Numbered from the stretch's first letter, positions 5,494 through 11,987 are shown. The stretch is 11,987 bases of DNA from an uncultured Blautia sp. (GCF_937880195.1 NZ_CALFLA010000072.1:1-11987); one strand, 5' to 3'. Numbers and translations: made by a program. Notes: generated from the letters alone by a model not told the origin.

Positions 5494-8043
5494 ATGGAAA
5501 ATATTCTTGGTATTCCCTTTAAGCAAAAAGACATTTCCCGTTCCACTTATAAAAACCGTTCTTTTTCTCTGACAACCGCCCTGCATTTCTGTTTTCTGGC
5601 AGGTATTGTCCTTATCTTTATCCTGATCACTGTTCCTAGCGGCAGTTTTTTTGGCTCTTCAACAGACTGGTACTGCCAACATGTTACCATTGCAGATACC
5701 ATGAGAAAGCATTTTCTTAAGACAGAAGAACTGTTTCCCGACTGGATTCCCCTTGGAAGCGGAGTTAATCTCTACACCCTTTCCTATTATGGATTTCTCC
5801 GCCCGGATGTGATCATCAGTTATTTCTTTCCTGATATCCCTGTGGAAATTTTTATTCAGGGCTATGCCGTCATGGAATGGATTGCAGGGACATGGATTTT
5901 TTACTGGTGGATGCAGAAAAAAGGAAAACGCCCGGGACTTTGTTTGACCGGAGCCTTTCTTTACCTGACATCCAACTGCATGTTCCAGGCCCACAGACAG
6001 ATTATGTTTGTCAATTATCTCCCCTTTCTCCTCCTGTCCCTGATCTGTCTGGACAGCTTAAAAGCCAAGGGAACCCCAAAAGGCTTTTGCTTTTTTCCTG
6101 TGTCTTTGCCTTTGTCTCTTTGTATTTTTTTGATGGTGATTCACAGCTTTTATTTTTTCCCGGCATGTTTTGTGTGCTGCGGGCTTTACTGCGCCTTATC
6201 TGGTTCCCGTCCTGATAAAAACTTATGGATCACTTATTTTTGTTCTGTTTTCACAGGAATCAGTCTTGCAATGGTCCATCTTCTTCCCACAGCCCTTACG
6301 ATCCTGGAAAACAAAAAAGACGTAAAAAGCAGTCCTGTCTGGCAGCTTTTTACCGTAAACATTTCCCTGAACACACTGCTTTACAGTCCCTACGGCTGCG
6401 GGCTCACCCTGATATGCCTGTACTGTCTTTTTTTATCCCTTTATAAAAAACAGTCAAAAAAAATGGCTGCAGTTCTGATCCTCCTTCTGTTCAGCCAATT
6501 TTGCTGCTGGCTTCTTAACGGAACTCTGTATCTGCGTCCCAAGGCCCTGATCCCCTTTCTTCCCCTGATTCTGCTTCTCACTGTTCAGACTCTGGAAGAT
6601 CTTAAAAGGGGAATCCTCATCCATCGTCCCGCCCTGGTATTTTTTTGCGCCCTGCCAGTTCTGACTCAGGCCTTTGCCCTTCATTCCGCTCAAAAGCCTC
6701 TTCTTTTTATAGATCTTGCCCTGTTGTTTCTATACGCAATATGTGCTTTTACAGAAACTCCTGTACTTCTTACCTGGGTTCTTCCGGCTCTTCTTTTTCT
6801 TTCCACTGCACAGACGGAAAACTATGCCTCCCCTGATAAAACCCGTTCTGTTTTCAGTGAAAAAGAAATACTGGATACCTGTACAGATACTGATAAACGC
6901 CTTGATATTTTAGCCTCGCCCATGACCAACAGCAACTATCTTCCTGCCAGAGGATTAAAAAGAACTACCATGTATTCTTCTGTCTCAAACAGCAGTTATA
7001 ACCATATCTTTTATGATATTTTAAAAATGCCTGTCAGCACAAGAAACAGAGTAACTATGAATGCCCATGTGAACCCTTTTCAGGAATACCTGATGGGCGT
7101 CCGTTACCTGATCACAGATAAGGACAAACTTCCTGAAGGTTATGATCCCCTGCTGACAAAAGGAACAGCCGTCCTGGCTCAAAACAAAAACGTACTCCCT
7201 TCCGCCTATGGTAGCACTGCTCTTTTCAGCGAAAAAGAGTTTGGCGCCTTAAACTATCCCCAAACCCTGGACACACTTACCAACCGGACCATCGTCCCGG
7301 AAATATCTATTGGACAAGCCTCCCCTTACCGCTCGCTTATGAAGGAATATCCCCTTCCTTCTGGTTTTTTGGATCGTCCTTCTCCTGACAAAGAGGCCTC
7401 TGTCACCTACAAACTCCCCGCTCCTTTGCACCACAAGATCCTTCTGCTTTCCTTTCAGGTGGAATATGACGGTAAAAAGGATATTGATATTACCATTAAC
7501 GGAATCCGCAACAGACTTTCCGGCTCTGCCGCTCCTTATCCTAACAGAAACACACATTTTACTTATATGTTTTCTCAGAATAAGCCCCTTAAAAATCTGA
7601 ATATCCATTTTTCCAAAGGAAATTATAAGATCAGCTGCATACAGGCTTATACCCTTCCTGTTTCTGCTGTGAAAAACCCGGGAATCGTTCCTTTTTCTGC
7701 TGAAGAAACAAATAAAAAAGAACTTCTTCAGGGCAGCATCTGTATGCCTCAGGACGGATATTTTGTCACCTCTTTTCCATTTTCCAGAGGATACCGCATT
7801 CTGGTTGACCATAAACTTACGAAACCTCAGATAGTAAATAAAGGATTTGTGGGATTTCCAATAAAAAAAGGAACGCATGAAATCCTTATTGAATTTCATG
7901 CGCCCGGTAAGATCACAGGCCTGGTATGCAGTTTTTGTGCAGCTGTTTTTCTTCTGGCAAAGTTATCTACATTGCTTTTGTCATCAGCACTGCGTTTTCC
8001 ACAGGATCTTCATAATAGTTCCTGCGAAGTCCGTCTTCCTTAA
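5494..8043 (+). CDS. YfhO-family polytopic membrane protein (predicted GT-C glycosyltransferase)
   Basis: An 849-aa membrane protein resembling the YfhO family, whose studied members act late in adding sugars to teichoic acids or other surface polymers from lipid-linked donors. The first membrane segment (about 31-49) is followed by an outside loop with GSSTDWY (54-60, Asp58 a candidate catalytic acid) and LGSGVNLYTLSYYGF (87-101), the family's usual early motifs. Roughly a dozen hydrophobic segments run to about residue 440. A large soluble, probably extracytoplasmic, domain follows, and a final membrane segment lies near 807-832. AGGAGG lies 6 bases before the ATG. The usual partners, a polyprenyl-phosphate glycosyltransferase and a GtcA-like flippase, are not in the window, so the substrate is unknown. 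The last 25 codons are antisense to rimI, and codons near 7863-7902 also encode a minus-strand terminator. Confidence 0.85.
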   Translation: MENILGIPFKQKDISRSTYKNRSFSLTTALHFCFLAGIVLIFILITVPSGSFFGSSTDWYCQHVTIADTMRKHFLKTEELFPDWIPLGSGVNLYTLSYYGFLRPDVIISYFFPDIPVEIFIQGYAVMEWIAGTWIFYWWMQKKGKRPGLCLTGAFLYLTSNCMFQAHRQIMFVNYLPFLLLSLICLDSLKAKGTPKGFCFFPVSLPLSLCIFLMVIHSFYFFPACFVCCGLYCALSGSRPDKNLWITYFCSVFTGISLAMVHLLPTALTILENKKDVKSSPVWQLFTVNISLNTLLYSPYGCGLTLICLYCLFLSLYKKQSKKMAAVLILLLFSQFCCWLLNGTLYLRPKALIPFLPLILLLTVQTLEDLKRGILIHRPALVFFCALPVLTQAFALHSAQKPLLFIDLALLFLYAICAFTETPVLLTWVLPALLFLSTAQTENYASPDKTRSVFSEKEILDTCTDTDKRLDILASPMTNSNYLPARGLKRTTMYSSVSNSSYNHIFYDILKMPVSTRNRVTMNAHVNPFQEYLMGVRYLITDKDKLPEGYDPLLTKGTAVLAQNKNVLPSAYGSTALFSEKEFGALNYPQTLDTLTNRTIVPEISIGQASPYRSLMKEYPLPSGFLDRPSPDKEASVTYKLPAPLHHKILLLSFQVEYDGKKDIDITINGIRNRLSGSAAPYPNRNTHFTYMFSQNKPLKNLNIHFSKGNYKISCIQAYTLPVSAVKNPGIVPFSAEETNKKELLQGSICMPQDGYFVTSFPFSRGYRILVDHKLTKPQIVNKGFVGFPIKKGTHEILIEFHAPGKITGLVCSFCAAVFLLAKLSTLLLSSALRFPQDLHNSSCEVRLP
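7863..7902 (-). terminator. Intrinsic terminator of tsaE-tsaB-rimI, embedded antisense in the YfhO-like gene
   Basis: On the minus strand CGCATGAAAT (7902-7893) and ATTTCATGCG (7883-7874) form a perfect 10-bp stem with a 9-nt loop. TTCC and then seven T (7869-7863) follow. It begins 64 bp after the rimI stop codon. The plus strand lacks a T tract on its side, so the signal is one-directional. The same bases encode residues of the YfhO-like protein around KKGTHEILIEFHAPG. Confidence 0.85.
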
Positions 8044-8401
8044 ATCCAAGCCTTTCATAAAGCCGTCTGGCGGTTTGGTTGCCTTCCCGGACCTCCAGAT
8101 GGACAAGGCGGATTCCCTGCAGATCTGCCATACGCAGAATACTATCCACAAGAAACTGACCGATACCCTCTTTCTGACGGGCTCTTCTCACTGCCACATT
8201 CAGGATATCTCCCTCATCCAGCACAGTCATCATACTGCAGAACCCAAGGATCTTCTCTTTTTCTTCCACTACAAAAAACATAGTGTCCTTTTTCATCAGA
8301 TACGTAAGAAAGCCTTCCCTTGTCCAGGGCACAGAAAAAAGGTCTTCTTCGATCTCCATTACCTGATCAAGATCCTCTACCAGCATTTCTCGAAAAATCA
8401 T
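7967..8401 (-). CDS. rimI: RimI-type ribosomal protein N-alanine acetyltransferase (GNAT)
   Basis: A cytoplasmic GNAT acetyltransferase of 144 aa, the usual RimI length. RimI family members acetylate the N-terminus of ribosomal protein S18. The beta4-alpha3 acetyl-CoA region reads LNVAVRRARQKEGIGQFLV (67-85), with QKEGIG as the pyrophosphate-binding loop. LEVREGNQTARRLYERLGF (102-120) and the RNYYEDPVENAVLM tail are family hallmarks. It overlaps tsaB by 4 bp (ATGA) with AGGAGG 7 bases before its ATG. The genomic link to tsaB is common in Bacillota. Its last 77 bp are antisense to the end of the YfhO-like gene, but its own C-terminus looks complete. Confidence 0.93.
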   Translation of the reverse strand: MIFREMLVEDLDQVMEIEEDLFSVPWTREGFLTYLMKKDTMFFVVEEKEKILGFCSMMTVLDEGDILNVAVRRARQKEGIGQFLVDSILRMADLQGIRLVHLEVREGNQTARRLYERLGFKEDGLRRNYYEDPVENAVLMTKAM

Positions 8402-9135
8402 TGAGCTTCCTCCTGATTTCCCTTTAAAGAACGAGCCTTTTCTCTCTCCGCCCGCTCTCTTTCAGCCTGGGAAACACGAAGATAATCCGGCATATGCTCT
8501 GCGGCTGTTTCGTATCTTCCTTCCCGGAAATATACAAGACCCAGAGCTGCCACTGCAGCCGCCCTTTGACGGTTTACATGAGCCGGAGCAAAAGAAAAGG
8601 GTACTTGGATTTTTTCTTCGATCATTGTTTTAAATACTGGTACGCCGTCTCCCAGAAATGTCACCGGACAGGCGTATTCGTTCAGTTTTTCCAGAAGCGC
8701 TTCCATTGGAACTGCCATCTGGTCTTCCACAACCTTAAGACAATGATCCTCAAAACGGTAAAGCCCTGTATAAACCTGATTTCTCCTTGCATCCATAATG
8801 GGACAGACAAGTCCCTGGACATCATATAAATTAAACGCAAGAGCTTCCACAGTAGGAACGCTGATCAAGGGCTTTTTGAGTGCAAGGCCCAGCCCCTTAG
8901 CCGTAGCAGACCCAATACGAAGTCCTGTAAAGGATCCCGGCCCTCCTGCCACCGCAATAGCGTCAATGGTGTCAAGATCAAGCTCTGTCATTTTTGCCAC
9001 TTCGTCCAGCATGGGAAGAAGTGTCTGAGAATGTGTTTTTTTATAATTTACCGAGTATTCCGCGATCATTGTACCATCCTCTACAACAGCCACAGACGCA
9101 ACAATGCCGGAACTATCCAGACCTAATATTTTCAT
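8398..9135 (-). CDS. tsaB: tRNA t6A threonylcarbamoyl transferase subunit TsaB
   Basis: Non-catalytic ASKHA-fold partner that dimerises with TsaD in the t6A transferase complex. The 245-aa protein opens with ILGLDSSG (3-10). It also has GGPGSFTGLRIGSATAKGLG (64-83) and PIMDARRNQVYTGLY (112-126), all characteristic of TsaB. It lacks the TsaD metal-binding HxxxH, which separates the two paralogues. The C-terminal tail is charged (RERAEREKARS). ATG at 9135 begins two bases after the tsaE stop, with AGGCAGGG upstream. The stop overlaps the rimI start, so tsaE, tsaB and rimI are probably translated in a coupled way. Confidence 0.96.
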   Translation of the reverse strand: MKILGLDSSGIVASVAVVEDGTMIAEYSVNYKKTHSQTLLPMLDEVAKMTELDLDTIDAIAVAGGPGSFTGLRIGSATAKGLGLALKKPLISVPTVEALAFNLYDVQGLVCPIMDARRNQVYTGLYRFEDHCLKVVEDQMAVPMEALLEKLNEYACPVTFLGDGVPVFKTMIEEKIQVPFSFAPAHVNRQRAAAVAALGLVYFREGRYETAAEHMPDYLRVSQAERERAEREKARSLKGNQEEAQ

Positions 9136-9137
9136 GA

Positions 9138-9578
9138 TTATCCCTGCCTTTCTTCAATCTCCTCTATGATGATCCGGCGGTAGTCAAATCCCTTATCCAG
9201 ATCTTTTTCTATTGTAACAGAAATTCTTTTTTCCGGAAGGATCTCACGGATCAGCTTCGCCCATTCAATCAGGCAGATTCCCTGACCAAAAAAATAATCG
9301 TCATAGCCGATCTCTTCCATTTCTTCAATGTCGCCAATCCTGTATACATCAAAATGGTAAAACGGAAGCCGTCCCTCCTCATATACCTGAACAATGGTAA
9401 AGGTGGGGCTGCTGACAGCCTCTGTAATGCCAAGTCCCGCAGCTACGCCCTGGGTAAATACGGTTTTCCCTACCCCAAGATCTCCATTCAGGGTATACAC
9501 CTGCCCCGGCAGGGCTGCTTCACCAATTTTTTTTCCTAATATAAATGTCTCTTCCGGACTTCTTGTTTCTATGATCAT
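9138..9578 (-). CDS. tsaE: tRNA t6A biosynthesis ATPase TsaE
   Basis: Small P-loop ATPase that binds the TsaB-TsaD dimer and resets it between t6A cycles. The 146-aa protein has Walker A GDLGVGKT (32-39), the switch region SSPTFTIVQVY (56-66), the FYHFDVYR segment (73-80) and LIEWA (103-107), all standard for TsaE. ATG at 9578 has GGAAGG about 9 bases upstream. It is first in tsaE-tsaB-rimI and is read from the minus-strand half of the shared promoter at 9640-9668. Confidence 0.96.
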   Translation of the reverse strand: MIIETRSPEETFILGKKIGEAALPGQVYTLNGDLGVGKTVFTQGVAAGLGITEAVSSPTFTIVQVYEEGRLPFYHFDVYRIGDIEEMEEIGYDDYFFGQGICLIEWAKLIREILPEKRISVTIEKDLDKGFDYRRIIIEEIEERQG

Positions 9579-9618
9579 TTTTTACGCCTTCCCAAAAGTA
9601 TGCCTTTGTTTTTATTCC

Positions 9619-9647
9619 TTGCAGAAATGTTCTTTGCATATTATAAT
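9619..9647 (+). promoter_or_regulatory. Promoter of the cyclophilin gene
   Basis: TTGCAG (9619-9624), a 17-bp spacer and TATAAT (9642-9647) form a near-consensus plus-strand promoter. Its -10 lies within the 8-bp palindrome ATTATAAT, which also supplies the -10 of the opposing tsaE promoter. The expected start near 9654 gives a leader of about 40 nt. Confidence 0.85.
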
Positions 9648-9668
9648 AGAGCAATCAGAGAAAAACAA
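9640..9668 (-). promoter_or_regulatory. Promoter of tsaE-tsaB-rimI
   Basis: On the minus strand TTGTTT (9663-9668), a 17-bp spacer and TATAAT (9640-9645) form a good promoter. The expected start near 9633 leaves a leader of about 55 nt. The -10 overlaps the cyclophilin -10 by four bases, so the same polymerase footprint should be contested by both directions. Confidence 0.82.
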
Positions 9669-9694
9669 TACTTTTCATCAAAGGAGATAAAACT

Positions 9695-10213
9695 ATGGCA
9701 AATCCAGTTGTTACTATTACCATGGAAAATGGAGATGTAATGAAAGCAGAACTTTATCCGGAAATCGCTCCGAATACAGTAAACAACTTTATCAGCCTTG
9801 TAAAAAAGGGCTTCTATGACGGCCTGATCTTTCACCGCGTGATCAACGGCTTTATGATCCAGGGCGGATGCCCGGACGGAACCGGAATGGGCGGCCCGGG
9901 ATACGGCATCAAAGGTGAATTTGCCCAGAACGGCATTGCAAACGATCTTGCTCATACTCCCGGCGTTCTTTCTATGGCAAGAGCCATGCATCCAAACTCC
10001 GGCGGAAGCCAGTTCTTCATTATGCACAAGGCAGCTCCCCATCTTGACGGAAGCTATGCGGCATTTGGAAAGATCACAGAGGGCATGGATGTTGTAAACC
10101 GTATTGCAGAGGAAGATACAGACTACAGAGACAGACCTCTTGACGATCAGGTTATGAAAACTGTTACCGTAGAAACCTTTGGCACAGAATATCCAGAACC
10201 GGAAAAGTGCTGA
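9695..10213 (+). CDS. Cyclophilin-type peptidyl-prolyl cis-trans isomerase
   Basis: Proline isomerase that assists protein folding. The 172-aa protein is a single cyclophilin domain. It has the catalytic region FHRVINGFMIQGG (46-58, with Arg48 and Gln56), GVLSMAR (90-96), GGSQFFIM (103-110) and LDGSYAAFG (117-125). There is no signal peptide, so it is cytoplasmic (PpiB-like). AAAGGAG lies about 8 bases before the ATG. It is divergent from tsaE with an overlapping promoter, and converges on yigZ with only 14 bp between the stops and no terminator in the gap. Confidence 0.95.
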   Translation: MANPVVTITMENGDVMKAELYPEIAPNTVNNFISLVKKGFYDGLIFHRVINGFMIQGGCPDGTGMGGPGYGIKGEFAQNGIANDLAHTPGVLSMARAMHPNSGGSQFFIMHKAAPHLDGSYAAFGKITEGMDVVNRIAEEDTDYRDRPLDDQVMKTVTVETFGTEYPEPEKC

Positions 10214-10227
10214 TCCCTTATTGATCT

Positions 10228-10884
10228 TTAATCTTCAAACGTAAGGACTTCCCCGTCCAGAACAGCAAAATACAGCTCCCGGTCTTTTTCCATCCGGGCT
10301 CTTCCGTTTGTGCTTTCAGTGATGGCCTTCTGCACTCCTTCTACATTTTCGGAGGGAATCAGAAGCTCCAGCACAACCTTATCTGTATATTCGCTGTCCA
10401 GGATGGGGATATTTCTTTCTCCTGCAATATACTGGATCTTCCCGATCCCCGTATAGTCTGTTGTCACCTTCAAAGCGATCCCATGACGTTTTTCAATAAT
10501 ACGGCTGGCTTCCAGTCCCTCCTGGACTGCCTTGGAGTAAGCCCGCACAAGTCCACCTGTACCAAGAAGTACGCCTCCGAAATAGCGCGTTACCACCACT
10601 GCCACATTATAAATATCTTCTCCCAGGATCACGTCAAGCATGGGCCGCCCCGCAGTTCCTGACGGTTCTCCGTCGTCGCTGCACCTAGTATATTCACGGT
10701 TCAGTCCCACAGAGTACACAAAACAGTTATGCCTTGCGTCCCAGTATTTCTTCTTTGTCTCTTCCAGAAAAGCAAGAGCTTCCTCCTCTGACTTCACAGG
10801 CCGCACCGTTGCAATAAATCTTGATTTCTTTTCTGTAATTTCACCAACTCCGCCTTCCAGCACAGTCTTATATATCTCCAGCAT
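10228..10884 (-). CDS. yigZ: YigZ/IMPACT-family protein
   Basis: A 218-aa protein of the conserved UPF0029/IMPACT family, whose cellular role is not settled and has been proposed to involve translation or nucleic acid binding. Family motifs are ARHNC (50-54), SDDGEPSGTAGRPML (69-83) and VTRYFGGVLLGTGGLVRAY (98-116). The rest matches the usual C-terminal ferredoxin-like half. I chose ATG at 10884 because GGGAG lies 7 bases upstream and MLEIYKTV is the normal family N-terminus. The same frame extends to 10989 but would overlap the protease gene. It is 13 bp after the C39-like gene and probably co-transcribed. Confidence 0.93.
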   Translation of the reverse strand: MLEIYKTVLEGGVGEITEKKSRFIATVRPVKSEEEALAFLEETKKKYWDARHNCFVYSVGLNREYTRCSDDGEPSGTAGRPMLDVILGEDIYNVAVVVTRYFGGVLLGTGGLVRAYSKAVQEGLEASRIIEKRHGIALKVTTDYTGIGKIQYIAGERNIPILDSEYTDKVVLELLIPSENVEGVQKAITESTNGRARMEKDRELYFAVLDGEVLTFED

Positions 10885-10897
10885 TCTGTTCTCCCTT

Positions 10898-11743
10898 CTA
10901 CTTCTCGTATACCCAGCATTTTTGGATCTGCGATGCAATCCTGTTATAATCCCATGTTTTTGTGCTGTTTCTCCTGCTAAAGGGATCATTGATCACAAGC
11001 TGGTTTCCATAATGTCCTCTTATCACAATAAAATGGCCTGCATCTGTAAAATCTCCAGGACCCATAGCGCAGATGATCAACTTTTCTGCATCCAGTTCTT
11101 TTTCTATTTCTTCTATACTCATATATGGAAACTGAGAAACCTTCACCTCATAATCTTTACATATATCTGACATAAACATCCAGGAGGTCCCTTCTCCATC
11201 CACATAGTATCCTTCTTCCATTGCTCTTTTCGCCATAAAATCAGGCGTCAGGCTTTTGTCCCTTGTGATGCTGTACAGTACCATAGAAAGACAGGTGGGT
11301 CCGCATCCGGAGATCCCTATATTGGAATTTCCATAAGGCACATATCCCCATCGTTCATCCCACTGGATAAAAAGAGGAGCTTTCTGACGGCTCTCTTTAT
11401 CAGAAATCCCTCCCTTTACTTCCGGTTCCGATGTCAGATAAGCTGCGGCAAAATCCAGGATTTCAGGGTTTCTTTCCAACGCCGGCAGAAGATCCTTGGG
11501 ATATCGGGATGAATTTTTGTAGATTCTTTCCAATTTCCTTTCTTCCGGCGTCTTGGTAGGCTCCGGCTTCTCCACAACCCTTACTGCCGCCGGGATCACA
11601 GAAGTTTCCTGAAGCTTCCATTGATCTGCCTCATAAAAAAAGAAGAGAGATGCTGCCAGGGTCGCTGTCAGAACAGCCGCTGCCACTCTTCTGTTTCTCT
11701 GTCTGCGGCGTGCTTCCCGCCATTGTCCAGGTTCATGATCCAT
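10898..11743 (-). CDS. Membrane-anchored C39-like cysteine peptidase
   Basis: A 281-aa protein with an arginine-rich N-terminus (RRRQRNRR, 12-19) and one membrane segment (about 20-37). A Pro/Glu/Lys-rich stalk and a Peptidase_C39_2-like domain from about 122 follow. Visible catalytic features are the candidate oxyanion Gln127 in QWDERW, nucleophile Cys147 in SGCGPTC, His237 in AGHFIVI and Asp253 in NDPF. The positive N-terminus suggests the domain faces outside. No ABC transporter domain is fused or adjacent, so this is not a bacteriocin-processing exporter. The substrate is unknown. GGGAGG lies 8 bases before ATG at 11743. It precedes yigZ by 13 bp. Confidence 0.88.
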   Translation of the reverse strand: MDHEPGQWREARRRQRNRRVAAAVLTATLAASLFFFYEADQWKLQETSVIPAAVRVVEKPEPTKTPEERKLERIYKNSSRYPKDLLPALERNPEILDFAAAYLTSEPEVKGGISDKESRQKAPLFIQWDERWGYVPYGNSNIGISGCGPTCLSMVLYSITRDKSLTPDFMAKRAMEEGYYVDGEGTSWMFMSDICKDYEVKVSQFPYMSIEEIEKELDAEKLIICAMGPGDFTDAGHFIVIRGHYGNQLVINDPFSRRNSTKTWDYNRIASQIQKCWVYEK

Positions 11744-11776
11744 ACTGACATCCTCCCTTCATTTTCTCTTTCACTG

Positions 11777-11785
11777 ATTATAACA
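11777..11785 (-). promoter_or_regulatory. Extended -10 promoter of the C39-like gene and yigZ
   Basis: Minus-strand TGTTATAAT (11785-11777) is a consensus extended -10. The -35 region is poor (TTACAG at 18 bp). The expected start near 11770 gives a leader of about 27 nt with GGGAGG in it. Confidence 0.65.
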
Positions 11786-11833
11786 TAAAAAGAATAAAAA
11801 CTGTAACTCTCTTTCATCTGGATATCGACTCTC

Positions 11834-11869
11834 TTCTAATTAGAAATTACAATATTTTTTCTAATTTCT
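11834..11869. repeat. Operator-like palindrome and inverted repeat in the divergent region
   Basis: TTCTAATTAGAA (11834-11845) is a perfect 12-bp palindrome. Its half TTCTAATT recurs at 11859-11866, and AGAAATTA (11842-11849) pairs with TAATTTCT (11862-11869). The cluster lies directly upstream of an extended -10 on the plus strand and about 50 bp from the minus-strand promoter. It resembles binding sites of dimeric regulators such as MarR-type proteins. No regulator is identified here. Confidence 0.45.
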
Positions 11870-11877
11870 GCTATACT
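11869..11877 (+). promoter_or_regulatory. Upstream promoter of the right-edge gene
   Basis: TGCTATACT is an extended -10 with its hexamer at 11872-11877, directly against the operator-like repeats. No good -35 is seen at 17 bp. It would start near 11884, giving a leader of about 70 nt. Confidence 0.45.
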
Positions 11878-11901
11878 AAGTATGAACTTTTTATTTTGGG
11901 G

Positions 11902-11930
11902 TTTATTTACCTTTTTTTATTTGATATAAT
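11902..11930 (+). promoter_or_regulatory. Main candidate promoter of the right-edge gene
   Basis: TATAAT (11925-11930) is preceded by TGA, making an extended -10, with a weak TTTATT -35 (11902-11907) at 17 bp. The expected start near 11937 leaves about 20 nt to the ATG at 11957, just enough for AAAGGAGG. Confidence 0.65.
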
Positions 11931-11956
11931 AGAACGGATTATAAAGGAGGAAAATC

Positions 11957-11987
11957 ATGAATTACGGTAAAAAATCAGTCGCAAAAA
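11957..11987 (+). CDS. 5' end of an unidentified gene, cut by the window edge
   Basis: ATG at 11957 follows AAAGGAGG by 6 bases and is downstream of two candidate promoters, so it is very probably a real start. Only ten full codons are present (MNYGKKSVAK). The lysine-rich start could precede a signal peptide or membrane segment, but that is a guess. No function can be assigned. Confidence 0.7.
   Translation, partial: MNYGKKSVAK

Noticed and set aside
7249..7899. 216-codon open frame on the minus strand inside the YfhO-like gene
   Set aside because: Antisense to a clearly coding membrane-protein gene, basic low-complexity translation, no ribosome binding site and no family resemblance.
7877..8404. 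175-codon plus-strand open frame across the end of the YfhO-like gene and rimI
   Set aside because: Antisense shadow of rimI in another frame, His/Cys/Phe-rich translation without recognisable motifs.
9641..10042. 133-codon minus-strand open frame over the cyclophilin
   Set aside because: Antisense to a well-conserved gene, runs through its promoter, no ribosome binding site or motif.
10278..10298. CCCGG/CCGGG hairpin as a terminator for the cyclophilin
   Set aside because: Five-base stem with no T tract on either strand, inside yigZ coding sequence.
10885..10989. 35-residue N-terminal extension of YigZ
   Set aside because: It lies inside the protease gene in another frame. The ATG at 10884 has a good ribosome binding site and the normal family N-terminus.
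1..11987. CRISPR array, insertion sequence, phage or toxin-antitoxin module
   Set aside because: No regularly spaced repeats, transposase, integrase, terminal repeats or toxin-like pair were seen anywhere in the window.

Overview
The window looks like the chromosome of a low-to-moderate-GC Bacillota bacterium, most likely a clostridium of the Lachnospiraceae type. The grounds are strong AGGAGG-type ribosome binding sites with several GTG starts, near-consensus TTGACA/TATAAT promoters, tRNA genes without an encoded CCA, and the housekeeping genes present. This placement is an inference from style and gene content, not from a database match.

Left edge (1-520, minus strand): a strong rRNA-type promoter and leader point off the left end, probably into a 16S gene. 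Upstream of it lie two serine tRNA genes, GGA and UGA anticodons, each with its own TTGACA promoter. The UGA promoter overlaps the stop codon of ispD. Region 517-3182 is a tight minus-strand run, rnz-tsaD-ispD: tRNA 3' processing, t6A synthesis and the MEP isoprenoid pathway. Its only upstream gap holds a terminator-like hairpin immediately before rnz.

Middle (3305-8043): a three-gene block with a different character. A response regulator and a sensor kinase (minus strand) are divergent from a large YfhO-family membrane protein (plus strand, 849 aa). The block sits between rimI and rnz-tsaD, although tsaE-tsaB-rimI-tsaD is often contiguous in Bacillota, so it looks like an insertion into a t6A operon. 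The 3' end of the YfhO gene runs 77 bp into rimI on the opposite strand, and a good terminator for the rimI operon is buried in the YfhO coding sequence.

Right part (7967-11987): tsaE-tsaB-rimI (minus) is divergent from a cytoplasmic cyclophilin (plus). Their two promoters share one palindromic ATTATAAT -10 core. A membrane-anchored C39-like protease and a YigZ/IMPACT protein form a minus-strand pair that converges on the cyclophilin. The right edge holds a 213-bp divergent control region with a palindromic operator candidate, and the first ten codons of an unidentified plus-strand gene.

Most of the window is housekeeping. No convincing new system is visible. The parts most worth checking are the inserted YfhO/two-component block with its embedded antisense terminator, the shared-core divergent promoter, and the hairpin leader before rnz.
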